Below, one piece after another: positions 1 through 5,357 of a DNA stretch of 5,629 nt. The notes beneath the pieces are model-generated. The model was not told where the DNA came from and did no database searches. It saw only the letters and a program-made list of their open reading frames with translations. Origin of the DNA: Deltaproteobacteria bacterium (GTDB lineage Bacteria > Myxococcota > Myxococcia > Myxococcales > 40CM-4-68-19); contig VBLM01000179.1 in NCBI GenBank assembly GCA_005879095.1, forward strand, positions 1 through 5,629, read 5' to 3'. The translations under genes were made by a program, and so were the position numbers. Position 1 is the first letter of the stretch; the number at the start of each line of letters is the position of its first letter.

Positions 1-1129
1 CGGAGAAATCGCGAACAATCTCCGCCCCTTGGGCAGCATGCTCTGCGCGGCCTTGGCGACCCCGTCGAGCACCTTGCCAAGACCCGGGATCGCCTTCTCG
101 ATCAGCTTGGGCGGCCGCCACAGCACGTAATACTGCTCGGCCCGCGGCGCGCTCGCGTTTGGGAGCAGCTCGTCGATTGCGACCAGGTTGAAGATGTTGA
201 GCTTGCCCTTGAGGCAGGCCGGGCAGATGCCGAGCTTCGCCAGTGCCTGAAAGCGCTGGCCGCTCCAGATCTGTCCGAACGTCCCCTGGCCGCCGGGCGG
301 GAACGTACCCAGCTCGGTGCGTCCGACGTTCCCGATGCCGATGCTCCCGATCACCACGTTGATGCCGGCGTAGAAGTGCCGCGCCATCGGCGACGGCGTG
401 AGGAAGCTCTTCGACGGGTACCAGTCGCCGTATGCGACCCACGGCGTCCGCGCCGAGTTGGCGATTTCCACCATGTGCAGCCGCGCTTCCTGGATCTCCT
501 GCTGGCGGTCGTTGATCAGGATCCGGCCGGTCTGGATGAACGCCTGCGGGACGCTGATCTGTCCGCGCGTCTGCGAGAAGACGGTGGCGTTCATCGCCGG
601 AATCAGCTCCGGCCAGATCGGATGGTATGGGTGCGCGGCCGAATCGCCGGAGTGCGCCTGCGGCGAGATCGATTTGAGCAGCCGCGCCCAGGTGGAAAGC
701 CAGGCTCCCTCCTGCACGCCCCAGAGGAAGACGTTGTTGGCCGCCAGCGCGGGGATCAAGACGACGATGGCGTAATCCATCACTGTGATCAGCGTCTGGA
801 GGATCCGCTCCACCACCGTCGCGAGCCCATTGACGATCGGAATGATCTTCAGCACCGTCAGGATCGGCTTCACAAACGTCCAAAGGAAATGGATCCACGT
901 CAGGTACGACGTCATCGCCATCGCCGAGGCGTAGTGCACCACCATCGCCCGGTTGGTGTAGGCGGTCAGGTTCATCACCCGCGCCTCGACGGCCGCCTCC
1001 GAGTACGCCGCCGAATCGGCCGTTCACGGTCGCGAGCACGCTGAGCATCAGCACCAGGCCGAAGACCGCGGCGAGCACCAGCGCCTGCCCCTCCTCGCTG
1101 CGGCGCAGCTCGTGGAGCTTCTGCAGCAT
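1..1129 (-). pseudogene. Tad/TadG-like pilus-assembly protein, frame broken near its N-terminus, 3' end outside window
   Basis: The start ATG (1129-1127) overlaps the last base of the upstream TadE-like gene's TGA, which suggests translational coupling. Codons 1-36 read as a short basic/acidic leader, an EGQALV motif (residues 13-18) and a hydrophobic segment (about 16-35) ending in LATVN, as in the Tad family of Flp pilus-assembly proteins. The protein then continues in another frame: from about 1023, TADSAAYSEAAVEARVMN and 330-odd further codons are open to position 1, with a natural composition (YTNRAMVVHYASAM, many Trp and aliphatic residues, a CPAC pair at 214-225). Relatives, as I recall them, have about 13 residues (an LG..xHxRIxLQN-type stretch) between TVN and TADSAAY. 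These are missing, which corresponds to a net loss of about 41 nt. The original frame also stays open to position 1 but reads as Arg/Gly/Asp/His-rich nonsense. A true pseudogene, a strain lesion or an assembly error are all possible. Family membership is likely; its precise role in the pilus system is inferred. Confidence 0.75.
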
Positions 1130-1911
1130 CACGGGTGCGCCCACTTGAGGTAGGGGTTCGACTGCATGCGCATCGTGTACCAGGCCTCGACCGGCAGGTA
1201 GTACCGGTTGAGCGCGCCGGCCGCGACCAGGGCGGCGAGACGGATGCCTTCCGGCGTGCCGTCGGCGACGGTGCGCCCCATGGCGAGCCCGCGCGAGATG
1301 CGCACCGCGTCGGGCCCGGTCTGGCTCCCGAGCCTCGGCGAGGTCCAGTCCGAGCCCTCCCACAAGCGCAGAACGCCCGCGTGCGACGCCATCCAGATGG
1401 TCTGGATCAGCTTGTTCGCGAACGGCACCTTCATTTCGTAGAGGTAACGTACTTGAAGGGAGAGGAGGTTCGCGTCCGCAGCGGCGGGACGGACATCGTC
1501 GAAGTCGATCTCCTGACCGTTCAGGTGCTGTCCCAAGGCGGAGAAATCGCCCTTGGTCGGGCTCAGGACGTAGACCCGCACCTGCGAGAGGCCGAACGGT
1601 CTCAGGACCGCGTCTTCGGCGGCGAAGCGGACGCGGGCCGCGAGCAGGTTGGTGAGCGAATCGGTGCGGCCGAAGGTGGGCAGGATCGCGAGCACCGCGG
1701 CGTCGTGCATCGGGCCGTCGAAGCCGTTGGTCCCGCCGTTGTTGCCGTTCTGCACGATGCCGGTGCGCGCGGCGCTGAAGGCGGCGTACTCGACCATGAT
1801 CCGGGCCTGCTGCAGCTGCGTGAGCTGGATGGTCAAGAGGAGCAGGAAGATCATGGCGGGCAGGATGAATGCCGCCTCGACCAGCGCCTGTCCCTGTTCG
1901 CCCTTTCGCAC
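1129..1911 (-). CDS. TadE-like pseudopilin of a Tad (Flp pilus) locus
   Basis: A 260-residue protein with a GTG start. Residues 7-15 (GQALVEAAF) fit the pseudopilin pattern Gly, four residues, Glu, which prepilin peptidase cleaves after the Gly in the TadE/TadF family. A single hydrophobic helix follows (about 13-34), then QQARIMVEYAAFSAARTGIV, typical of TadE-like PF07811 N-termini. The rest is a predicted extracytoplasmic domain with no motif I recognise, longer than small TadE proteins (often under 200 residues). In the family, such minor pseudopilins sit in the inner membrane and help assemble Flp pili. The stop codon overlaps the start of the downstream Tad-like gene by one base, so the two are probably cotranslated. 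No Shine-Dalgarno sequence precedes the GTG, but a TACAAT hexamer lies 7 nt upstream, which could give a leaderless mRNA. Family is confident; function in this organism is inferred. Confidence 0.85.
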   Translation of the reverse strand: MRKGEQGQALVEAAFILPAMIFLLLLTIQLTQLQQARIMVEYAAFSAARTGIVQNGNNGGTNGFDGPMHDAAVLAILPTFGRTDSLTNLLAARVRFAAEDAVLRPFGLSQVRVYVLSPTKGDFSALGQHLNGQEIDFDDVRPAAADANLLSLQVRYLYEMKVPFANKLIQTIWMASHAGVLRLWEGSDWTSPRLGSQTGPDAVRISRGLAMGRTVADGTPEGIRLAALVAAGALNRYYLPVEAWYTMRMQSNPYLKWAHP

Positions 1912-1918
1912 GAAAGCG

Positions 1919-1946
1919 ATTGTAGACCGGGATATTCCGGCACCAA
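1919..1946 (-). promoter_or_regulatory. candidate sigma-70-type promoter for the Tad gene pair
   Basis: On the minus strand TTGGTG (1946-1941) is followed by a 16-nt spacer and TACAAT (1924-1919, five of six matches to TATAAT). Only 7 nt separate the -10 hexamer from the GTG start at 1911, so transcription would start at or next to the start codon, giving a leaderless message. The -35 match is weak. The 14-bp near-palindrome at 1927-1940 fills the spacer almost exactly. The promoter is inferred from sequence only. Confidence 0.4.
1927..1940. repeat. 14-bp near-palindrome, possible operator
   Basis: CCGGGATATTCCGG reads the same on both strands except for one mismatched pair (positions 1931 and 1936). 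It lies in the 73-bp region between the divergent Tad and coiled-coil genes and inside the spacer of the proposed minus-strand promoter, where a bound repressor or an activator acting on the spacer would control transcription. No regulator is identified, and GC-rich DNA yields such repeats by chance fairly often. Confidence 0.3.
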
Positions 1947-1963
1947 TCGGTCGATCGGACCGA
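1947..1963. repeat. 6-bp-arm inverted repeat in divergent promoter region
   Basis: TCGGTC (1947-1952) and GACCGA (1958-1963) are perfect inverted arms around the 5-nt spacer GATCG. The sequence GACCG also occurs at 1925-1929, giving three related half-sites in about 40 bp. The repeat lies upstream of both divergent genes and could be a binding site. There is no T-run, so it is unlikely to be a terminator. Confidence 0.3.
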
Positions 1964-1967
1964 AACC

Positions 1968-1978
1968 CGTGCTAGGAC
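1968..1978 (+). promoter_or_regulatory. candidate extended -10 element of the coiled-coil gene
   Basis: CGTGCTAG at 1968-1975 is the same octamer found at 5338-5345 before ychF. Read as an extended -10 (TGC then TAGGAC, 1973-1978), it ends 6 nt before the GTG start at 1985. I see no good -35 hexamer 16-18 nt upstream. The AGGA inside it (1974-1977) is also spaced suitably to act as a Shine-Dalgarno sequence, so the two readings compete. Confidence 0.3.
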
Positions 1979-1984
1979 GGAGGC

Positions 1985-3292
1985 GTGCGATCCGGGTTCG
2001 TTGTGGCGGCTTTGGCGCTGACGCTTCCTGCCGCAGCGCAGCAAACCCCGCCGTTCCTCATCATTCTGACCGATCCGACGAACTCGCACTTCGCCAAAGA
2101 GACCTTGGGCAAGGACGTGCCGGCGGGGGCGAAGAAGCTGGTACGCCCGCCGGCTACGGTCCTTTTCGGTCCCGAAGTCGACTCGCTCACCGCGGCCCAC
2201 GATTACGCCGGCAAGGAGCGGGCGCGCTTCTTCTTCTTCGCGCAGTGCGGAATCGTCATCGAGCTCCTCAAACAGTGCGACGCGCACATCAAGTATTGCG
2301 CCCACCAGTGCGAGGCCTGGCTCTACCAGACCGACGCCAACAAGCAGCTCGGCCACGCCAAAGTCACCGGCGAAAAGGGCGGCACCGACGCGGTCAGGAA
2401 GCTCATCGCGCAACTGGCGCCGACCCTCGAAGCCTTGCGCGATCCGATCGAGCAGATGGTCGCGCAGGCCACGGCCGAGCGCGAAGCGAAGCTCGCCGCC
2501 GAGCGTGTCCAGCGCGAGCTGGCGAAGGCGGAGAAAGACCGCCAAGTCGCCGAGGAGCGCGCGCGCAAGGGGCTCGAAGCCGAGGAAAGACAGCGGCTGG
2601 CCCAGGCCGAGAAGGAGCTTAGCGATGCTCGCAATGCAGAGGAACGAAGGGCCGCGCAGGAGCGGCTCGACCGCGAGCGGGCCGAAGCCAGAGCGCGCAG
2701 CGAGGAAGCGCGCAAGACGGCGGTGGCCAAGCTCGAGGAGATGAAGGCGCGCGCCGAGGAGGAGCGGCTGCGCAAGGAGGCCGACGCCGCGGCGAAAAAG
2801 CTCGACGCCGAGCGCGAGAAGCGGATGGCGCTCGAGCGCGCTCAGGCTTCACGGGTGATCCACCTGGCGCCGGGACAGACGGTGGCGGTGCTGGAGGTGG
2901 AGAATGACCTGCAGGGCGGCGCGCGCAACCAGGTGAACTTCTCTCTGCTGACCGACAACCTGCGCAAGCGGGTGTCGAAGTCGGGCCTCGGCCTGCTGGT
3001 GATGGATCGCGACGCGATCTTCCAGATCCTCTCCTCCAACGAAAAGAAGGTCCTCGAGTGCTCGGCCAACTGCGAGGTTCATCTCGGCCAAATCCTCCGC
3101 GCCGATTACGTGATTTCCGGCCGCCTGGGGAAACAGGGCCAGGCCTTCCGCCTGTATCTCCTGATGTACCGCTCGCACGACGGTGCGCTCCTGTCCGACG
3201 CGGTGGCCGTCTCCGACGAGCTGGCAGCGCTCGACAAAAAAGCCGCCATGGCCTCGACGGATCTGTTGTCGGTCTTCCCGTTACCGCGCTAA
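1985..3292 (+). CDS. exported coiled-coil protein with C-terminal TolB/CsgG-like domain, function unknown
   Basis: A 435-residue protein starting at GTG. Residues 1-18 form a signal peptide with probable cleavage at AAA-QQ (18/19) and no lipobox, so it should enter the periplasm or beyond. Residues 20-155 form an N-terminal domain I do not recognise, with a run of four Phe (82-85) and clustered cysteines (88, 98, 105, 109). Residues about 158-288 are an almost uninterrupted Ala/Glu/Arg/Lys coiled coil resembling TolA. Residues about 297-432 (TVAVLEVEN, VMDRDAIFQIL, CSANCEVHLGQILRADYVISGRL, then a strand-rich end) resemble the TolB N-terminal/CsgG/FlgO-like fold seen in many myxobacterial envelope proteins; C359 and C363 may form a disulfide. 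AGGA at 1974-1977 could be the ribosome binding site; GGAGG at 1979-1983 is too close to the GTG. The gene is divergent from the Tad pair and lies 16 nt upstream of the tRNA. An envelope-scaffold role is a guess; domain assignment is by motif resemblance only. Confidence 0.85.
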   Translation: MRSGFVVAALALTLPAAAQQTPPFLIILTDPTNSHFAKETLGKDVPAGAKKLVRPPATVLFGPEVDSLTAAHDYAGKERARFFFFAQCGIVIELLKQCDAHIKYCAHQCEAWLYQTDANKQLGHAKVTGEKGGTDAVRKLIAQLAPTLEALRDPIEQMVAQATAEREAKLAAERVQRELAKAEKDRQVAEERARKGLEAEERQRLAQAEKELSDARNAEERRAAQERLDRERAEARARSEEARKTAVAKLEEMKARAEEERLRKEADAAAKKLDAEREKRMALERAQASRVIHLAPGQTVAVLEVENDLQGGARNQVNFSLLTDNLRKRVSKSGLGLLVMDRDAIFQILSSNEKKVLECSANCEVHLGQILRADYVISGRLGKQGQAFRLYLLMYRSHDGALLSDAVAVSDELAALDKKAAMASTDLLSVFPLPR

Positions 3293-3295
3293 AAC
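3266..3295 (+). promoter_or_regulatory. candidate tRNA-Gln promoter overlapping the upstream stop codon
   Basis: TTGTCG (3266-3271, four of six matches to TTGACA) and TAAAAC (3290-3295, four of six matches to TATAAT) are separated by 18 nt. The TAA of the -10 is also the stop codon of the coiled-coil gene. A start near 3302 would leave a short leader before the mature tRNA 5' end at 3309. Cotranscription with the upstream gene is an equally reasonable alternative. Confidence 0.35.
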
Positions 3296-3308
3296 CAGAC
3301 GTACCCCC

Positions 3309-3379
3309 TGGGGCGTCGTCTAAAGGCAGGACAGGGGCCTTTGAAGCCTCGAATCTAGGTTCGACTCCTAGCGCCCCAA
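3309..3379 (+). tRNA. tRNA-Gln (anticodon UUG)
   Basis: A 71-nt cloverleaf can be folded by eye. The acceptor stem TGGGGCG (3309-3315) pairs with CGCCCCA (3372-3378), giving the U1-A72 pair typical of glutamine tRNAs. The D stem is GTC/GAC (3318-3320 with 3330-3332), with GG in the loop. The anticodon stem GGGGC/GCCTC (3334-3338 with 3346-3350) contains one G-U pair. The anticodon loop CTTTGAA (3339-3345) gives anticodon TTG at 3341-3343, decoding CAA and, by wobble, CAG. The variable loop is 4 nt. The T stem CTAGG/CCTAG (3355-3359 with 3367-3371) is perfect around TTCGACT. The discriminator is A3379 and CCA is not encoded, so it must be added by a nucleotidyltransferase. The gene ends one nucleotide before the convergent topoisomerase stop codon, with no visible terminator of its own. 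Confidence 0.95.
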
Positions 3380-3380
3380 C

Positions 3381-4442
3381 TCAATCGAGCCGCTGGAGGA
3401 ATTCCAGCACCGCGACCTCATCGCGGCGCAGGGCCGGAGGCGGGTCCTTGCGGCGGAATTCGCGCGGCAGCGCGCGGGTCGGCAGCGACGGGGTGAGACC
3501 CTCGAAATAGGCGCGCACCAGCTCGGGGTGCACGTAGTACTTCTTGCAGACGGTGCGCGTGTTGCCGAGGCGTTCGGCGACGGCGTCGAAGGCGCGGATC
3601 ACGTTGCGGTTCGCCTCGCGCTTGGTGGCCGCTATGCCCATCGCGCACAACTCGGTCGCGGCCAGCATCGTGCCGGCCCAGGTGCGGAAGTCCTTGGCGG
3701 TGATGTCGCGGCCGGTGACTTCGCGCAGGTAGGCGTTGACGTCGTCGGAGCTGATCGCCTGCCTTTTCCCGTCGGTGTCCTGGAACTGGAAGAGCTCTTC
3801 CCCGGGCAGGTCCTTGCTCTGCTGGACGATGCGCGCCAGCCGCTTGTCGGCGATCGACAAGTCGTGTTTCACGCCGCTCTTGCCGCGGAAGGAAAAGCGC
3901 AGCACCGCGCCCGTGATCTGCACGTGCCGGTCGCGCAGCGTAGTCAGCCCGAACGACCGGTTCTCCCGCGCGTATTCGTCGTTGCCGACCCGGATCAGCG
4001 TCTTGTCGAGCAGAAGCACCACGGTGGCGAGGATCTGCCGGCGGCTCAAGTCGTTCCCGCGCAGGTCGCGCTCCACCCGCTCGCGCAGGAGCGGAAGGAT
4101 CTCGCTGAACTCGAGCATGCGCCGGAACTTCGACTGGTCGCGCACTTCCCGGTAGCGCGGGTGATACCGGTACTGCTTTCGTCCGCGGGCGTCGCGCGCG
4201 GTGACCTGGATATGCCCTTTTGGATGCGGGCAGATCCAGACGTTGGTCCACGCCGGCGGGATGGCGAGCGAGAGGATTCGGCTGCGCTCCTTGATGTCGA
4301 TGATCCGCGTGCCGCCGGGGGCGATGAAGACCCACCCGCTGCCCGCCCGCTTCCGCTGGATGCCGGCGATGCCGTCGGTCACATAGCGCAGCCCCGCGCG
4401 GACGGCGGCCTGGCGATGCTCGTCTCGGCGGGGCGAGCCCAT
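3381..4442 (-). CDS. DNA topoisomerase IB (poxvirus/eukaryotic-type)
   Basis: A 353-residue protein, normal length for bacterial TopIB. It relaxes positive and negative supercoils by nicking one strand through a 3'-phosphotyrosyl intermediate, without ATP. The N-terminal domain shows LRYVTDGIAGIQRKRAGSGW (18-37) and IPPAWTNVWICPHPKGHIQV (61-80) followed by the DARGRKQYRYHPRYREVRD block. The catalytic set aligns as R151 (TLIRVGN), K188 (FSFRGKSGVKH), R253 (KDFRTWAGT) and Y303 (VCKKYYVHP). Asn294 (LGNT) sits where vaccinia enzyme has His265, as is usual in bacterial members. The ATG at 4442 is the earliest possible start, because an in-frame TAG lies at 4451-4449. Its ribosome site is poor (GGGA directly before ATG), but the upstream gene ends 14 nt earlier, so cotranscription and coupled re-initiation are likely. 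The 3' end is convergent with tRNA-Gln. Confidence 0.95.
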   Translation of the reverse strand: MGSPRRDEHRQAAVRAGLRYVTDGIAGIQRKRAGSGWVFIAPGGTRIIDIKERSRILSLAIPPAWTNVWICPHPKGHIQVTARDARGRKQYRYHPRYREVRDQSKFRRMLEFSEILPLLRERVERDLRGNDLSRRQILATVVLLLDKTLIRVGNDEYARENRSFGLTTLRDRHVQITGAVLRFSFRGKSGVKHDLSIADKRLARIVQQSKDLPGEELFQFQDTDGKRQAISSDDVNAYLREVTGRDITAKDFRTWAGTMLAATELCAMGIAATKREANRNVIRAFDAVAERLGNTRTVCKKYYVHPELVRAYFEGLTPSLPTRALPREFRRKDPPPALRRDEVAVLEFLQRLD

Positions 4443-4456
4443 TCCCGACTACGTTA

Positions 4457-5317
4457 TCACAGGGTCAGCGCGAGCCCTGCCGACAAGCCCCAGAGCAGGT
4501 CGCCGGTGAAGGTGTAGACCCGGCCGCCGGCGCGCAGCTGCAGGACGTCACCGAGCGGGAAGAGGAAAGCGGCCTCGAGCGAAGGCTCGACCCGCGAGCC
4601 GAGCAGCAGCATCGGCCGCAGATCGAGCGACAGCGTCCGCAGCCCGTCCCGCCAGAGCGCATACCGGTGGGGGACGCCGAGCTCGAGCCCGTCCTCCACG
4701 AAACCGTTGACGACCATCCGCCGGTACCCGATGGCGAACCCGCCCTCGACGTGCGCGCGCGGGTCCGGCCGGATGATCAGGTGCGTGTTGAACGCGTGGA
4801 TCAGGTTGGGCGCGGCGTCGTACTGGAAGTCGGTCGCGACGTGGCCGACCGCGAAGCCGAATCGCGTGCTGACCATGCCGTACGAACCGTCGCCGTTGAA
4901 GCCGCGGCCGTTCTCCGCTCCGCCGAGCAGCTCCATCGAGAACGTCGGGCAACGGAAGCGCTGCATCACGATCCGCGGCGCGGGCGTGTCGATCGCGTAG
5001 ACCACGATCGGCAGCACCGCCACTGCGACGACTGCGACGATCAGCCACGCCTTGTCGTCCTTGCCGCCCGACACCGACGGAATCGTCGGCCCTTCCGAAC
5101 GGCCGCCGCCGGAGATCGGCACCTCGCCGTAGATGCCGATGCCGAATCGCCCGCCGGGCGCCGGCTGCGGCGTCCCGAAGCACTGCTCGTAATAGCCGAA
5201 CTCGCTCGGCATCGGACGCGCCTGAGCCTCGTCGTCCGGCGGCGGCGGAGGAGGGTCGGCCGCCCAGCCGGGCAAGCCCAGCGTGAAGACGAGCGCGGCG
5301 GCAAACAGGCGCTTCAT
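4457..5317 (-). CDS. exported, beta-strand-rich membrane protein of unknown function
   Basis: A 286-residue protein I cannot assign to a family. Residues 1-20 are a signal peptide (MKRLFAAALVFTLGLPGWAA), followed by a D-P6-DD proline run (21-29) and a Gly-rich low-complexity stretch to about 85. A strongly hydrophobic segment (about 91-109, between KDDK and DTPAP) could span the inner membrane. From about 124 to the end, alternating hydrophobic/polar strands separated by short Gly/Asn/Asp turns suggest an outer-membrane-barrel or beta-sandwich domain, ending in GLSAGLALTL. Two cysteines (46, 123) flank the hydrophobic segment. It is the first gene of a probable two-gene unit, 14 nt before topoisomerase IB, and is divergent from ychF. 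Only a weak GGA ribosome site precedes the ATG; a TACCAT hexamer lies 7 nt upstream. Reading frame and export are confident; a barrel fold is inferred from pattern alone. Confidence 0.85.
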   Translation of the reverse strand: MKRLFAAALVFTLGLPGWAADPPPPPPDDEAQARPMPSEFGYYEQCFGTPQPAPGGRFGIGIYGEVPISGGGRSEGPTIPSVSGGKDDKAWLIVAVVAVAVLPIVVYAIDTPAPRIVMQRFRCPTFSMELLGGAENGRGFNGDGSYGMVSTRFGFAVGHVATDFQYDAAPNLIHAFNTHLIIRPDPRAHVEGGFAIGYRRMVVNGFVEDGLELGVPHRYALWRDGLRTLSLDLRPMLLLGSRVEPSLEAAFLFPLGDVLQLRAGGRVYTFTGDLLWGLSAGLALTL

Positions 5318-5324
5318 TGTCCGG

Positions 5325-5330
5325 ATGGTA
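5325..5330 (-). promoter_or_regulatory. candidate -10 of the 5317-3381 transcription unit
   Basis: On the minus strand TACCAT (5330-5325) matches four of six positions of TATAAT and ends 7 nt before the ATG at 5317, so a start at or near the ATG would give a leaderless mRNA. I find no strong -35, and the region is only 40 bp shared with the divergent ychF. Confidence 0.25.
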
Positions 5331-5337
5331 ACGCACT

Positions 5338-5348
5338 CGTGCTAGATC
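5338..5348 (+). promoter_or_regulatory. candidate extended -10 element of ychF
   Basis: CGTGCTAG (5338-5345) repeats the octamer found before the coiled-coil gene. As an extended -10 it reads TGC-TAGATC (hexamer 5343-5348), ending 9 nt before the ATG at 5358. The 13 nt before that ATG have no Shine-Dalgarno-like purine run, which fits a leaderless or near-leaderless transcript. TTGTCC (5317-5322) resembles a -35, but a 20-nt spacing is too long. Confidence 0.35.
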
Positions 5349-5357
5349 GCAGCCCCC

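Noticed and set aside
1015..1027. Programmed ribosomal frameshift at the Tad gene lesion
   Set aside because: There is no slippery heptamer, and a +1 slip would still leave the conserved block between the membrane helix and TADSAAY missing, so a deletion explains the data better.
376..1044. 222-codon plus-strand open frame
   Set aside because: Arg/His/Asp-rich translation with no domain, antisense to the clearly protein-like frame of the Tad-family gene; a GC-rich shadow.
1135..2622. 495-codon plus-strand open frame spanning two real genes
   Set aside because: It is antisense to the TadE-like gene and then out of frame within the signal-peptide/coiled-coil gene; composition is Arg/Gly/Ala/Pro noise.
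2460..2850. Repetitive GAG/GCG-rich DNA within the coiled-coil gene as a repeat array
   Set aside because: The repetition follows the Ala/Glu/Arg/Lys heptads of the protein; I see no fixed-length DNA repeat or spacers.
3309..3383. tRNA 3' end as a phage or island attachment site
   Set aside because: No integrase follows; topoisomerase IB shares a fold with tyrosine recombinases, but its motifs (KKYYVHP, RKQYRYHP) are those of the housekeeping enzyme, and no repeat of the tRNA end is seen in the window.
3392..3408. Hairpin GCTGGA / TCCAGC as a tRNA terminator
   Set aside because: It lies inside the topoisomerase coding end (LEFLQ region), has only six pairs and no following T-run on either strand.
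3418..4335. 305-codon minus-strand open frame inside topoisomerase IB
   Set aside because: An alternative frame of the same strand, Arg/Pro/His-rich, overlapping a gene whose true frame is certain.
3528..4517. 329-codon plus-strand open frame opposite topoisomerase IB
   Set aside because: The minus-strand frame carries all catalytic residues of TopIB; the opposite frame is a codon-bias shadow with no motif.
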